Assembly: GCA_046483725.1 (NCBI GenBank)
Contig: JAWOCQ010000022.1
Location: 1-16,136 of the forward strand
From: T3SED10-47 sp046483725
Lineage (GTDB): Bacteria; Bipolaricaulota; Bipolaricaulia; Bipolaricaulales; Bipolaricaulaceae
Length of the DNA stretch: 16,136 bases
Direction of reading: 5' to 3'
Under the pieces are notes generated by a model. The model had not been told where the DNA came from and did no database searches. It saw nothing but the letters and a program-made list of their open reading frames with translations. Shown here piece after piece: positions 7,933 to 13,459 of the stretch. How positions within the stretch are numbered: position 1 is the stretch's first letter; each line of letters starts with the position of its first letter. A program made the translations under genes and the position numbers.

Positions 7933-9497
7933 AGGTGGCTGAAGCCGACGTTCTGATCATAGGTACGGGCATAGCCGGAATGGCCTGCGCTTTGCGCCTT
8001 GCGCGCGACCGGCAACGCAAACTGGTCGTCCTCACCCGGGAGGAAACCCCAGAGGGCGGTTGCACGGTGCAGGCACAAGGCGGGATCGCCACCGTCGGGC
8101 CCGAAGACGCTCCTGAGCAACTGGTTCAGGACATCCTCAGCGCTGGGGCTGGCCTATCTTTCCCCGACGCAGCAGAGATCCTGGCCCAAGAGGGTCCTCA
8201 GCTGGTAACGCAGGTACTGGTGGAAGAGGCAACCGTCCCGTTCGACCGTGGTCCAAGCAACTCGTTTCATCTGACACGAGAGGGCGGGCACTCGGCAGCA
8301 CGCGTCCTCCACGTAGGCGACCATACAGGCTCGGCCATCGCCAAGGGGTTGCGAGAGCTGCTTTGTTCGTTCTCCAATGTCGAGTTCGCTACGCACGCGA
8401 CGGTGGTCGACCTGCTCACCTTCCCCCACCACGCCTGCGACCCCTTGGCTGTGTACGGACCCATCACCTGCCATGGCGCGTACGTTCTGGATCAGACGAC
8501 CGGGATTGTCAATCCAGTTGTCGCGGGCGCAACAGTCCTGGCCACTGGCGGACTGGGGCAGATCTTCCGCCACACAACAAACCCCCCTGGTGCGCGCGGA
8601 GATGGCCTGGCCATGGCCAGCCGCGCCGGTGCCCGTGCGATCAACTGCGAGTACGTGCAGTTTCATCCCACCACCCTGGCCCTCCCCGAGGGGCGAAACT
8701 TCCTCATCTCCGAGGCCGTGCGCGGGGAGGGGGGAAAGCTTCTCACTCCCGACGGGCGCCCGTTCATGAACGAACACGCTCCGGAGTGGGGGGACCTGGC
8801 TCCGCGGGACGTGGCTGCTCGCGCGATCTACCGAGAGATGACTTCCCGTGGGTACCCACATGTCTTGCTCGACGTTTCGCAGGTCCCCCGCTTCGCCGAC
8901 CGCTTCCCCACCATCTACAACCGCCTCCAGGAGCTGCGCATCGATGTTCCCCGGGAACCGATCCCCGTAACCCCCGCCGCCCACTACTCCTGCGGTGGCA
9001 TCTGGACCAACAAGTGGGGTAGGACGACCCTGCGGAATCTGTACGCCGTGGGCGAGGTCGCCTGCACAGGGGTTCACGGGGCCAACCGGCTGGCCAGCAC
9101 GTCCCTCCTGGAGGGCCTCGTGTTCGGTGACCGGGCGGGACGGATCATCACCCGGCAGGCATCCCGCCCGATCGCAGCCCGCCGGGTCCCCCCGTGGGAG
9201 CTCCCCGATGGGCAGGCGGCAGATCCCTCCCTCATCCAGCGTGACTGGTCCTCGATCCAAGACCTCATGTGGTACTACGTGGGGCTCTCCCGCGATACCC
9301 GCCGCCTGGCCCGGGCCCTGCGCGATCTTCGGCACCTGGGCGAGGACATCGTCGATTTCTACCGGCGCTCCCGGCCGGACGACGCCCTGGTGGGCCTCCG
9401 GGCGGCGGTGCAAACGGCCCAGCTCGTCGCTGATGCCGCCTGGGAGAACCGCGAAAGCCGCGGCGTGCACAGCCGAACCAAGGGGTCAAATCTTTAA
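7929..9497 (+). CDS. nadB: L-aspartate oxidase, C-terminal tail replaced
   Basis: NadB is a flavoprotein that oxidises L-aspartate to iminoaspartate, passing electrons to oxygen or fumarate. The 522-residue protein starts with the FAD dinucleotide fold (ADVLIIGTGIAG, GxGxxG at 12-17). It has the succinate-dehydrogenase/NadB family segments GGHSAARVLHVGDHTG, QFHPTTL, ISEAVRGEGG, APRDVAARAI, AHYSCGGIWT and GEVACTGVHGANRLASTSLLEG. The helical C-terminal domain runs to the conserved NRESRGVH. There the native reading ends. In other NadB proteins this is followed by a Y/F-x-x-DYP tail of some 10-25 residues, but here the protein continues SRTKGSNL and stops. KGSNL and the TAA come from the inverted repeat at 9480-9579. 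The core catalytic regions are intact, so activity is likely retained. ATG 7929 overlaps the nadA stop by four bases. Confidence 0.95.
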   Translation: MKVAEADVLIIGTGIAGMACALRLARDRQRKLVVLTREETPEGGCTVQAQGGIATVGPEDAPEQLVQDILSAGAGLSFPDAAEILAQEGPQLVTQVLVEEATVPFDRGPSNSFHLTREGGHSAARVLHVGDHTGSAIAKGLRELLCSFSNVEFATHATVVDLLTFPHHACDPLAVYGPITCHGAYVLDQTTGIVNPVVAGATVLATGGLGQIFRHTTNPPGARGDGLAMASRAGARAINCEYVQFHPTTLALPEGRNFLISEAVRGEGGKLLTPDGRPFMNEHAPEWGDLAPRDVAARAIYREMTSRGYPHVLLDVSQVPRFADRFPTIYNRLQELRIDVPREPIPVTPAAHYSCGGIWTNKWGRTTLRNLYAVGEVACTGVHGANRLASTSLLEGLVFGDRAGRIITRQASRPIAARRVPPWELPDGQAADPSLIQRDWSSIQDLMWYYVGLSRDTRRLARALRDLRHLGEDIVDFYRRSRPDDALVGLRAAVQTAQLVADAAWENRESRGVHSRTKGSNL

Positions 9498-9579
9498 TTT
9501 GCTAGTCAGTGACCCCCGACCTATCGCATATGAGACACATTCCGCACGATTGACAAGCAAATTAAAGATTTGACCCCTT
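9480..9579. repeat. Long imperfect inverted repeat (MITE/REPIN-like) between convergent genes
   Basis: Arms 9480-9508 and 9551-9579 are 29 bases each and complementary at 28 of 29 positions; the mismatch is A9504 against A9555. They enclose a 42-base loop (9509-9550). The outer ends read AAGGGGTCAAATC on both strands. Each arm codes KGSNL followed by TAA in the same phase, ending nadB on the plus strand and the HEPN gene on the minus strand. The arms are AT-richer than the surroundings. The size and symmetry suggest a non-autonomous mobile palindrome. It could also fold into an RNA hairpin and act as a bidirectional terminator. No target duplication is visible. Family membership is inference. 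Confidence 0.85.
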
Positions 9580-9945
9580 TGATGCCCAGCGCAAGACCTC
9601 CCGGGCCAGGTCCAGTGCCTCGTCGGCCTCCCCTCTTCCAGGGCGATCCTTTTCTGAAGGCACCGCGTCCGGATAGCGCGTGGTGAGGTAAAACGCGTCC
9701 AATGCCGACAGGCGCCGGGCGAGGCCTCGGGGGAGCTTCTCCTTGGCAGCCAAACGCGCCAGGTCGACGATGCTGTGCGTGCGTGGCACTTGCCTTCCTC
9801 GCCCCTTCAGATATCCCTTGAGGACCTTCTCCGCCACCTGTTGGGCATGGAAACAGGCCTGGGCGTGGATCCCGTCCTCGCGGGCCAACTCGGCCATGCG
9901 CAGGTCTTCTTCCGCAAAGCGCAACCAGCGATCAGCCGCGCTCAT
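9562..9945 (-). CDS. HEPN domain protein, partner of the MNT nucleotidyltransferase
   Basis: This 127-residue all-helical protein carries the HEPN (PF05168-type) pattern: a DLRMAELARED helix, then the hallmark ACFHAQQVAEKVLKGYL (30-46), THSIVDL (56-62) and FYLTTRYPD (85-93). In paired MNT/HEPN loci the HEPN protein is usually the toxin or effector that the nucleotidyltransferase controls. The R-x4-6-H RNase motif of HepT-like toxins is not present; the only Arg-His spacing near it is RTH at 55-57. An RNA-cleaving role is thus not supported. ATG 9945 is chosen because homology starts there; it overlaps the end of the MNT gene by 14 bases, so the pair is co-translated. The last residues, KGSNL plus stop, are encoded by the inverted repeat arm, just after the final helix (DEALDLAREVLRWA). 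The domain itself looks complete. Confidence 0.85.
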   Translation of the reverse strand: MSAADRWLRFAEEDLRMAELAREDGIHAQACFHAQQVAEKVLKGYLKGRGRQVPRTHSIVDLARLAAKEKLPRGLARRLSALDAFYLTTRYPDAVPSEKDRPGRGEADEALDLAREVLRWASKGSNL

Positions 9946-10288
9946 AGAGCACCTTCCCCTTGGCCAGGATCTCATCGCGAAAGAAGGGCCGTGTATTGGA
10001 GAGCTCCGCGAACTCCTCGGGGGTATACACGAGCACGTCCAACGCTACTTCCGGCTCGAAGTCCTCAAGTAGCTTACGCGTGCGCTGGATGAACGGCAGC
10101 TCCGTCGGTTGGATCACCACCACATCCAGATCGGCCCATTCCTTTTGGATTCCCTGAGCAAACGAGCCAAACAGTATGACCCGCTCGGGGGGCTCTCCCT
10201 GGGCCAGAAGATGCTCCAACAGGCGATCGAGTTCGCGGGAGAGTAGCTCGTCGCGCGTTTCCTCCTGGGAACCCCCATTGCTCGCCAT
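9932..10288 (-). CDS. MNT-type nucleotidyltransferase domain protein (antitoxin-like)
   Basis: The 118-residue protein is a minimal polymerase-beta-fold nucleotidyltransferase. The active-site motif GS-x10-D-x-D is complete: G41-S42, then D53 and D55 in ADLDVVV, with the third carboxylate D84 in VALDVLVY. Proteins of this kind next to HEPN genes act in type VII-like toxin-antitoxin pairs; MntA is known to neutralise its HEPN toxin by adding AMP. Here the catalytic residues are intact, so enzymatic modification of the partner is plausible but not shown. ATG 10288 is chosen because homology begins near LLSRELDRLLEHL and TAGAAT lies 5 bases upstream. A longer frame exists upstream but is not family-like. 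The gene precedes and overlaps the HEPN gene by 14 bases, a tight two-gene operon. Confidence 0.87.
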   Translation of the reverse strand: MASNGGSQEETRDELLSRELDRLLEHLLAQGEPPERVILFGSFAQGIQKEWADLDVVVIQPTELPFIQRTRKLLEDFEPEVALDVLVYTPEEFAELSNTRPFFRDEILAKGKVLYERG

Positions 10289-10293
10289 ACACC

Positions 10294-10299
10294 ATTCTA
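10294..10299 (-). promoter_or_regulatory. Predicted -10 of the MNT-HEPN operon, start-proximal
   Basis: On the minus strand TAGAAT (10299-10294) matches the -10 consensus at 5 of 6 positions and ends only five bases before ATG 10288. Transcription would begin at or within a base or two of the start codon, so the mRNA would be leaderless or nearly so. There is no extended TG and no clear -35, so this is weaker than the nadC and methyltransferase cases. Confidence 0.4.
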
Positions 10300-10510
10300 C
10301 CCCTCGCCGGGGTGCAAAGCTTCGGCCAGAGCCTTCGCTAACTGGCGCCCTCACAATGAGGCCTGGCATCGCCAGTTTCCAGCGGCTCCGCCCAAAGCCC
10401 TTCTCGAATCTGCTGTCGAAACTCATGCATTGTGTGAAGCTGCTGGTGCTCGCCTTCCATCCCTGCGCGCCTGCCCCATGGCCTGGATGGTGCCGCTCCG
10501 ATATGCGAGA

Positions 10511-10519
10511 TGCTAGACT
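10511..10519 (+). promoter_or_regulatory. Extended -10 promoter of the methyltransferase, predicting a leaderless mRNA
   Basis: TGCTAGACT is TGn plus TAGACT, and its last base lies exactly seven bases before the A of ATG 10526. This is the same geometry as the nad operon promoter. No Shine-Dalgarno sequence lies before the ATG. The rest of the 237-base gap between the divergent MNT and methyltransferase genes shows nothing I can support. Confidence 0.55.
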
Positions 10520-10525
10520 GGGCAC

Positions 10526-11332
10526 ATGAGCCATGTGGTGCAGCAGTACTACGATCGTGATGCAGAGCGGGAGTGGCTTAGATTGGAGAGCCCGTATCGA
10601 AGGCTGGAGTTGGCAACCACCATGCATCTCGTCAACCGCTACTTTCCCCGGAGCGGCAACATCGCCGACATCGGCGGAGGACCCGGCAGATACACCGCTG
10701 AACTCTTGAGGAACGGCTATCGGGTGACTCTCGTGGACCTGTCGCCACAGGCGATCGCTCTGGCTCAGCGGAAGCTGGGGGAGATGGCCCTGCACCCTGA
10801 GCAGACGCTGTGCACCGACGCTCGCGATCTGTCCGCTCTTGCCGGAGGGTCGTTCGACGGAGCCCTCCATTTGGGGCCCCTGTATCACATCATCGACCCG
10901 TCGGGCCGGCGGAAGGCCTTGGAGGAATTGCGCCGAGTGCTGCGGCCGGGTTCTCCGGCCGTTGTGGCGTTCCTAAATCCTTGGGGCATCTTGCGGGCGG
11001 GTCTCGCGGAGTTCCCGGAAAACTTCGCCCGCGGTGACCTCGTGCGGGCGCTGCTCCGGGACTGGGTGCAGGCTGGAGAGCAGGAGGCGTTTACCGAGGC
11101 CGCGTTCCTCACGCCACCCCGCGCCTTGGAAGAGTTGCGCTCGGCCGGCTTCCACGTGCTGTCCTATGCCGGAGCGGAGGGGTTTGCTGCAGGAATGCAG
11201 GACGAACTTAAGCGGATGGCTGTCGATAATCCCCCCGCCCACGCCAACGTGCTGCAGCTGGCCGCGGAGACGTGCGAGCTTCCCCAGTACCGGGACTGCA
11301 CGGAACACTTGCACGCTGTTGTCCAGGCATGA
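10526..11332 (+). CDS. Class I SAM-dependent methyltransferase, substrate unknown
   Basis: The 268-residue protein has a Rossmann-type methyltransferase core: motif I IADIGGGPGRYT (D48, glycine loop 50-54), the acidic end of strand 2 in VTLVDLS (D71), a CTDARDLS segment around the adenine site, and SFDGALHLGPLYHI in the position of motif IV. The C-terminal third (FARGDLVRALLRDW, FLTPPRALEELRSAGF) is typical of Methyltransf_11/25-type small-molecule methylases. The substrate cannot be read from the sequence. ATG 10526 is supported by the extended -10 ending six bases before it and by homology starting within the first residues (VVQQYYDRDAEREW). It is a monocistronic gene between the MNT-HEPN pair and the insertion sequence. 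Confidence 0.85.
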   Translation: MSHVVQQYYDRDAEREWLRLESPYRRLELATTMHLVNRYFPRSGNIADIGGGPGRYTAELLRNGYRVTLVDLSPQAIALAQRKLGEMALHPEQTLCTDARDLSALAGGSFDGALHLGPLYHIIDPSGRRKALEELRRVLRPGSPAVVAFLNPWGILRAGLAEFPENFARGDLVRALLRDWVQAGEQEAFTEAAFLTPPRALEELRSAGFHVLSYAGAEGFAAGMQDELKRMAVDNPPAHANVLQLAAETCELPQYRDCTEHLHAVVQA

Positions 11333-11517
11333 CGGCATAGCAGGCCACAGTTAGTGCCCTCTCGGGCCCAGCCTCACCCAATAGCTGGACGAAGCCCAGG
11401 GGATCATCCAGGAGTTGCGATGATGTCCACCTGGCGCGGGGCCTGTTCAGCCCTCGCGGCGGGCGAGGAGGCAGAACAAGCGGTCGTTGGGGGTCGCCGG
11501 GCGGAGAGTGAAGTTGG
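11333..11517. other. Non-coding gap between the methyltransferase and the insertion sequence
   Basis: I see no supported gene here. Reading frames in the stretch have no recognisable protein sequence and no credible start. It may hold the remains of whatever the insertion sequence entered, but there is no matching sequence on the other side of the element to show this. Confidence 0.4.
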
Positions 11518-11537
11518 ACTCATCTTCTACAGTTGCG
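11518..11537 (+). repeat. Left terminal inverted repeat of the IS
   Basis: ACTCATCTTCTACAGTTGCG; its exact reverse complement is at 13304-13323. Similarity does not continue past either end. Confidence 0.9.
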
Positions 11538-11640
11538 CGTGTAGTCGACGGTGGAAATGTAGACCTGTTGGCACCGGGGGTTGGAGAAACGCCGTTCTGT
11601 GGTGCCAATAGAGTGACGGTTGTCCCCTTATCTTGTCAAG

Positions 11641-11656
11641 CTAGCAGTGCTAGTAT
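11641..11656 (+). promoter_or_regulatory. Transposase promoter (extended -10) overlapped by a perfect palindrome
   Basis: TGCTAGTAT (11648-11656) is an extended -10. It overlaps a perfect 13-base palindrome CTAGCAGTGCTAG (11641-11653), which would be well placed for a repressor. TTGTCA at 11633-11638 resembles a -35 but lies only 12 bases from the -10 hexamer, too close to serve as one. Downstream, AAGGGGGG (11666-11673) is a strong ribosome site 5 bases before ATG 11679. Confidence 0.45.
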
Positions 11657-11678
11657 TGTGATGGTAAGGGGGGACCGT

Positions 11679-13277
11679 ATGTTCGTACGACAAAAGCGCG
11701 TCGGGGGCTACACGTACCTGCAGCTCGTGGAGAACAGCCGGGTGGAGGGAAGGAGCCGCCAGCGGGTGGTCGCTACGCTCGGGCGAGCGGACGTACTGGA
11801 AGGGAAGGGCGGTGTGGATGCACTGCTACGATCCCTGGGGCGGTTTGCGGACAAGGTGGAGGTGCAAGAAGCCTACGCCAAGGGGGACCTTTCTGCACTG
11901 AGGGAACGCACAGTGGGGCCGTCGCTTGTGTTCGGACGGTTGTGGGAGGAGCTTGGGCTGCGGGAGATCCTCAAGGAGAAGCTCGCCCGCCGCAGGTTCT
12001 CCTTCCCCGTGGAGCGGGCGGTGCTGGCAAGTACGGTGCACCGGCTGTTCGAGTCGGGGTCCGACCGCCAAGGGTACCGCTTCTTGCGGGACGTTGATGT
12101 CCCGGAGGCGGAAGGGCTTGAGCTTCACCACCTATACCGGGCGATGCGGTTCCTGGGGGAAGAGAAGGACGGGATCGAGGAGCAGCTGTTCGCAAGGAGC
12201 CGAGATCTGTTCACGGATCTTAGGCTCGTGTTCTTCGACACGACGAGCCTCTACTTCCACGGGGACGGGGGAAAGCTTGGGGCGCACGGACACTCCCGCG
12301 ACCACCGGCCGGAACTCAAGCAGGTGGTGGTGGGAGCGATGCTCTCTGGCGACGGCCGGCCGATCAGCTGTGAGGTGTACCGGGGGAACCAGACCGACGT
12401 GCGGGCGCTCCTTCCAGTCGTGGACAGGGCACGGGAGCGGTTCAACCTCTCCGAGGTGTGCTTTGTTGCCGACCGGGGGATGGTAAGTAGCGCGGTGATC
12501 AAGGGGCTGGAGGAGCGAGGTCTTGGGTACGTCCTAGGGATGCGCCTGCGGCGAGCCAAGGAAGTGCGGGAGGCGGTCCTGTCCCACCCTGGTCGGTACC
12601 AGGTGGTGGCCGACAACCTCCAGGTGAAGGAAGTGTGGGTCGAGGACCGGCGGTACATCGTGTGCCTGAACCCGGAAGAAGCGGCCAAGGACAAGGCTGA
12701 CCGAGAACTCATCCTGGAGGCACTGGAAGACAAGCTCGCCCACGGGCCGAAGGCCTTGGTCGGGAACCGTGGCTTCCGCCGTTACCTACGGGTGGAGAAG
12801 GAGGCGGTCAAGATCGACCCTCAGAAGGTGAAGGCCGAGGCCCGGTTCGACGGCAAGTGGGTGCTCCGGACGAACACGCACCTCCCTGCGAGCGAGGTGG
12901 CCCTTCAGTACAAGAGGCTCCTCACCGTGGAGCAGTTCTTCCACGCAGCGAAGGATCTTCTGGAGACAAGACCCATCTTCCACAAGTACCAGGCGACGAT
13001 CACCGGGCACATCTTCGTGAGCTTCCTGGCGCTTGTGCTACTTAACGAGCTTTCCCGCAGGCTCGAGCGGAAGGGTCTCAAGCTCGAGTGGGCGGATGTC
13101 CTACGAGACCTTGGGGAGGTACGGGAAGTGGAGATCCGCCATGCCCAGAAGCGCTACATCCTGCGGCCACCGCTCAAGGGCGTGGCGGGCAAGGTGTTCA
13201 AAGCCGCCGGGGTGGCCATCCCGCCTCCTGCACGGGAGGACACCCGTAGTGCCAAGACAGTTGTCCAGGCTCCGTAG
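11679..13277 (+). CDS. IS1634-family DDE transposase
   Basis: The 532-residue transposase catalyses cut-and-paste movement of its IS. It begins MFVRQKRVGGYTYLQLVENS, the typical IS1634 N-terminus that includes the GRSRQRVVATLGR segment. It has the RNase-H-like catalytic core with D187 in FFDTTSLYF, D265 in CFVADRGMVS and E418 in LLTVEQFFHAAKDLLETRP, which together form the DDE triad and the Y-(2)-L-x3-V-E-x2-F/K signature of the IS4 superfamily. The region between the second Asp and the Glu is long, as in the beta-strand insertion of the family. ATG 11679 is chosen because AAGGGGGG lies 5 bases upstream; ATG 11661 is in frame but falls where transcription should begin. The frame is intact from end to end. 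The C-terminus ends 26 bases before the right inverted repeat. Confidence 0.93.
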   Translation: MFVRQKRVGGYTYLQLVENSRVEGRSRQRVVATLGRADVLEGKGGVDALLRSLGRFADKVEVQEAYAKGDLSALRERTVGPSLVFGRLWEELGLREILKEKLARRRFSFPVERAVLASTVHRLFESGSDRQGYRFLRDVDVPEAEGLELHHLYRAMRFLGEEKDGIEEQLFARSRDLFTDLRLVFFDTTSLYFHGDGGKLGAHGHSRDHRPELKQVVVGAMLSGDGRPISCEVYRGNQTDVRALLPVVDRARERFNLSEVCFVADRGMVSSAVIKGLEERGLGYVLGMRLRRAKEVREAVLSHPGRYQVVADNLQVKEVWVEDRRYIVCLNPEEAAKDKADRELILEALEDKLAHGPKALVGNRGFRRYLRVEKEAVKIDPQKVKAEARFDGKWVLRTNTHLPASEVALQYKRLLTVEQFFHAAKDLLETRPIFHKYQATITGHIFVSFLALVLLNELSRRLERKGLKLEWADVLRDLGEVREVEIRHAQKRYILRPPLKGVAGKVFKAAGVAIPPPAREDTRSAKTVVQAP

Positions 13278-13303
13278 TGCCCTACAGACCCTCACTACTC
13301 AAA

Positions 13304-13323
13304 CGCAACTGTAGAAGATGAGT
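13304..13323 (-). repeat. Right terminal inverted repeat of the IS
   Basis: CGCAACTGTAGAAGATGAGT, exact reverse complement of 11518-11537 over all 20 bases. Confidence 0.9.
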
Positions 13324-13405
13324 TAGAGCGTACCTACTTTGTCGGGTTGTCCGAATTCCTTACGCCACACGCGACAAGCCACCGGCCCTCTGTCCCGCCA
13401 CCTAA

Positions 13406-13450
13406 TGAACCTTGTGAACCGGGTGAACGATGTGAACCAAGTGAACCGAG
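13406..13450. repeat. Five tandem copies of a 9-bp repeat, TGAACNNNG
   Basis: Units are TGAACCTTG, TGAACCGGG, TGAACGATG, TGAACCAAG and TGAACCGAG, head to tail with no spacing. The first five bases and the last are constant; positions 6-8 vary. The array ends 9 bases before the last base of tdh's stop codon (tdh is convergent from the right). It would encode a Val-Asn-x tripeptide repeat on the plus strand, but no gene is evident. It is too short for CRISPR; a slipped-strand repeat or a protein-binding array are both possible. Confidence 0.75.
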
Positions 13451-13459
13451 TAGTCCGCT

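Larger units (their letters stand above)
11518..13323 (+). mobile_element. IS1634-family insertion sequence, complete (about 1.8 kb)
   Basis: The element is bounded by perfect 20-bp terminal inverted repeats at 11518-11537 and 13304-13323 and contains one intact transposase gene that fills most of it. The 1806-base length and single DDE gene fit the IS1634 branch of the IS4 superfamily. Directly flanking bases (AGTTGG left, TAGAGC right) show no target duplication of 4-8 bases, so the true ends may lie a few bases off, the duplication may have decayed, or the copy may result from recombination. The reading frame is undamaged, which suggests recent arrival. Confidence 0.88.

Noticed and set aside
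8154..9470. A 438-codon minus-strand open frame inside nadB
   Set aside because: Antisense to a gene with every NadB motif; no ribosome site or homology.
11633..11638. TTGTCA as the -35 of the transposase promoter
   Set aside because: Only 12 bases separate it from the -10 hexamer, too short for a sigma-70-type promoter; the extended -10 explains the start better.
11487..11678. Longer start for the transposase
   Set aside because: The frame is open upstream, but it would cross the left inverted repeat and the promoter; ATG 11679 has a strong ribosome site and the family N-terminus.
11318..13270. GTTGTCCAGGC at both the methyltransferase end (11318-11328) and the transposase end (13260-13270)
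   Set aside because: An 11-base match that does not extend and lies outside the IS on one side and inside it on the other, so it is not a target duplication; most likely chance.
13406..13450. Possible CRISPR array
   Set aside because: Units are 9 bases with no spacers of CRISPR length and no cas genes in the window.
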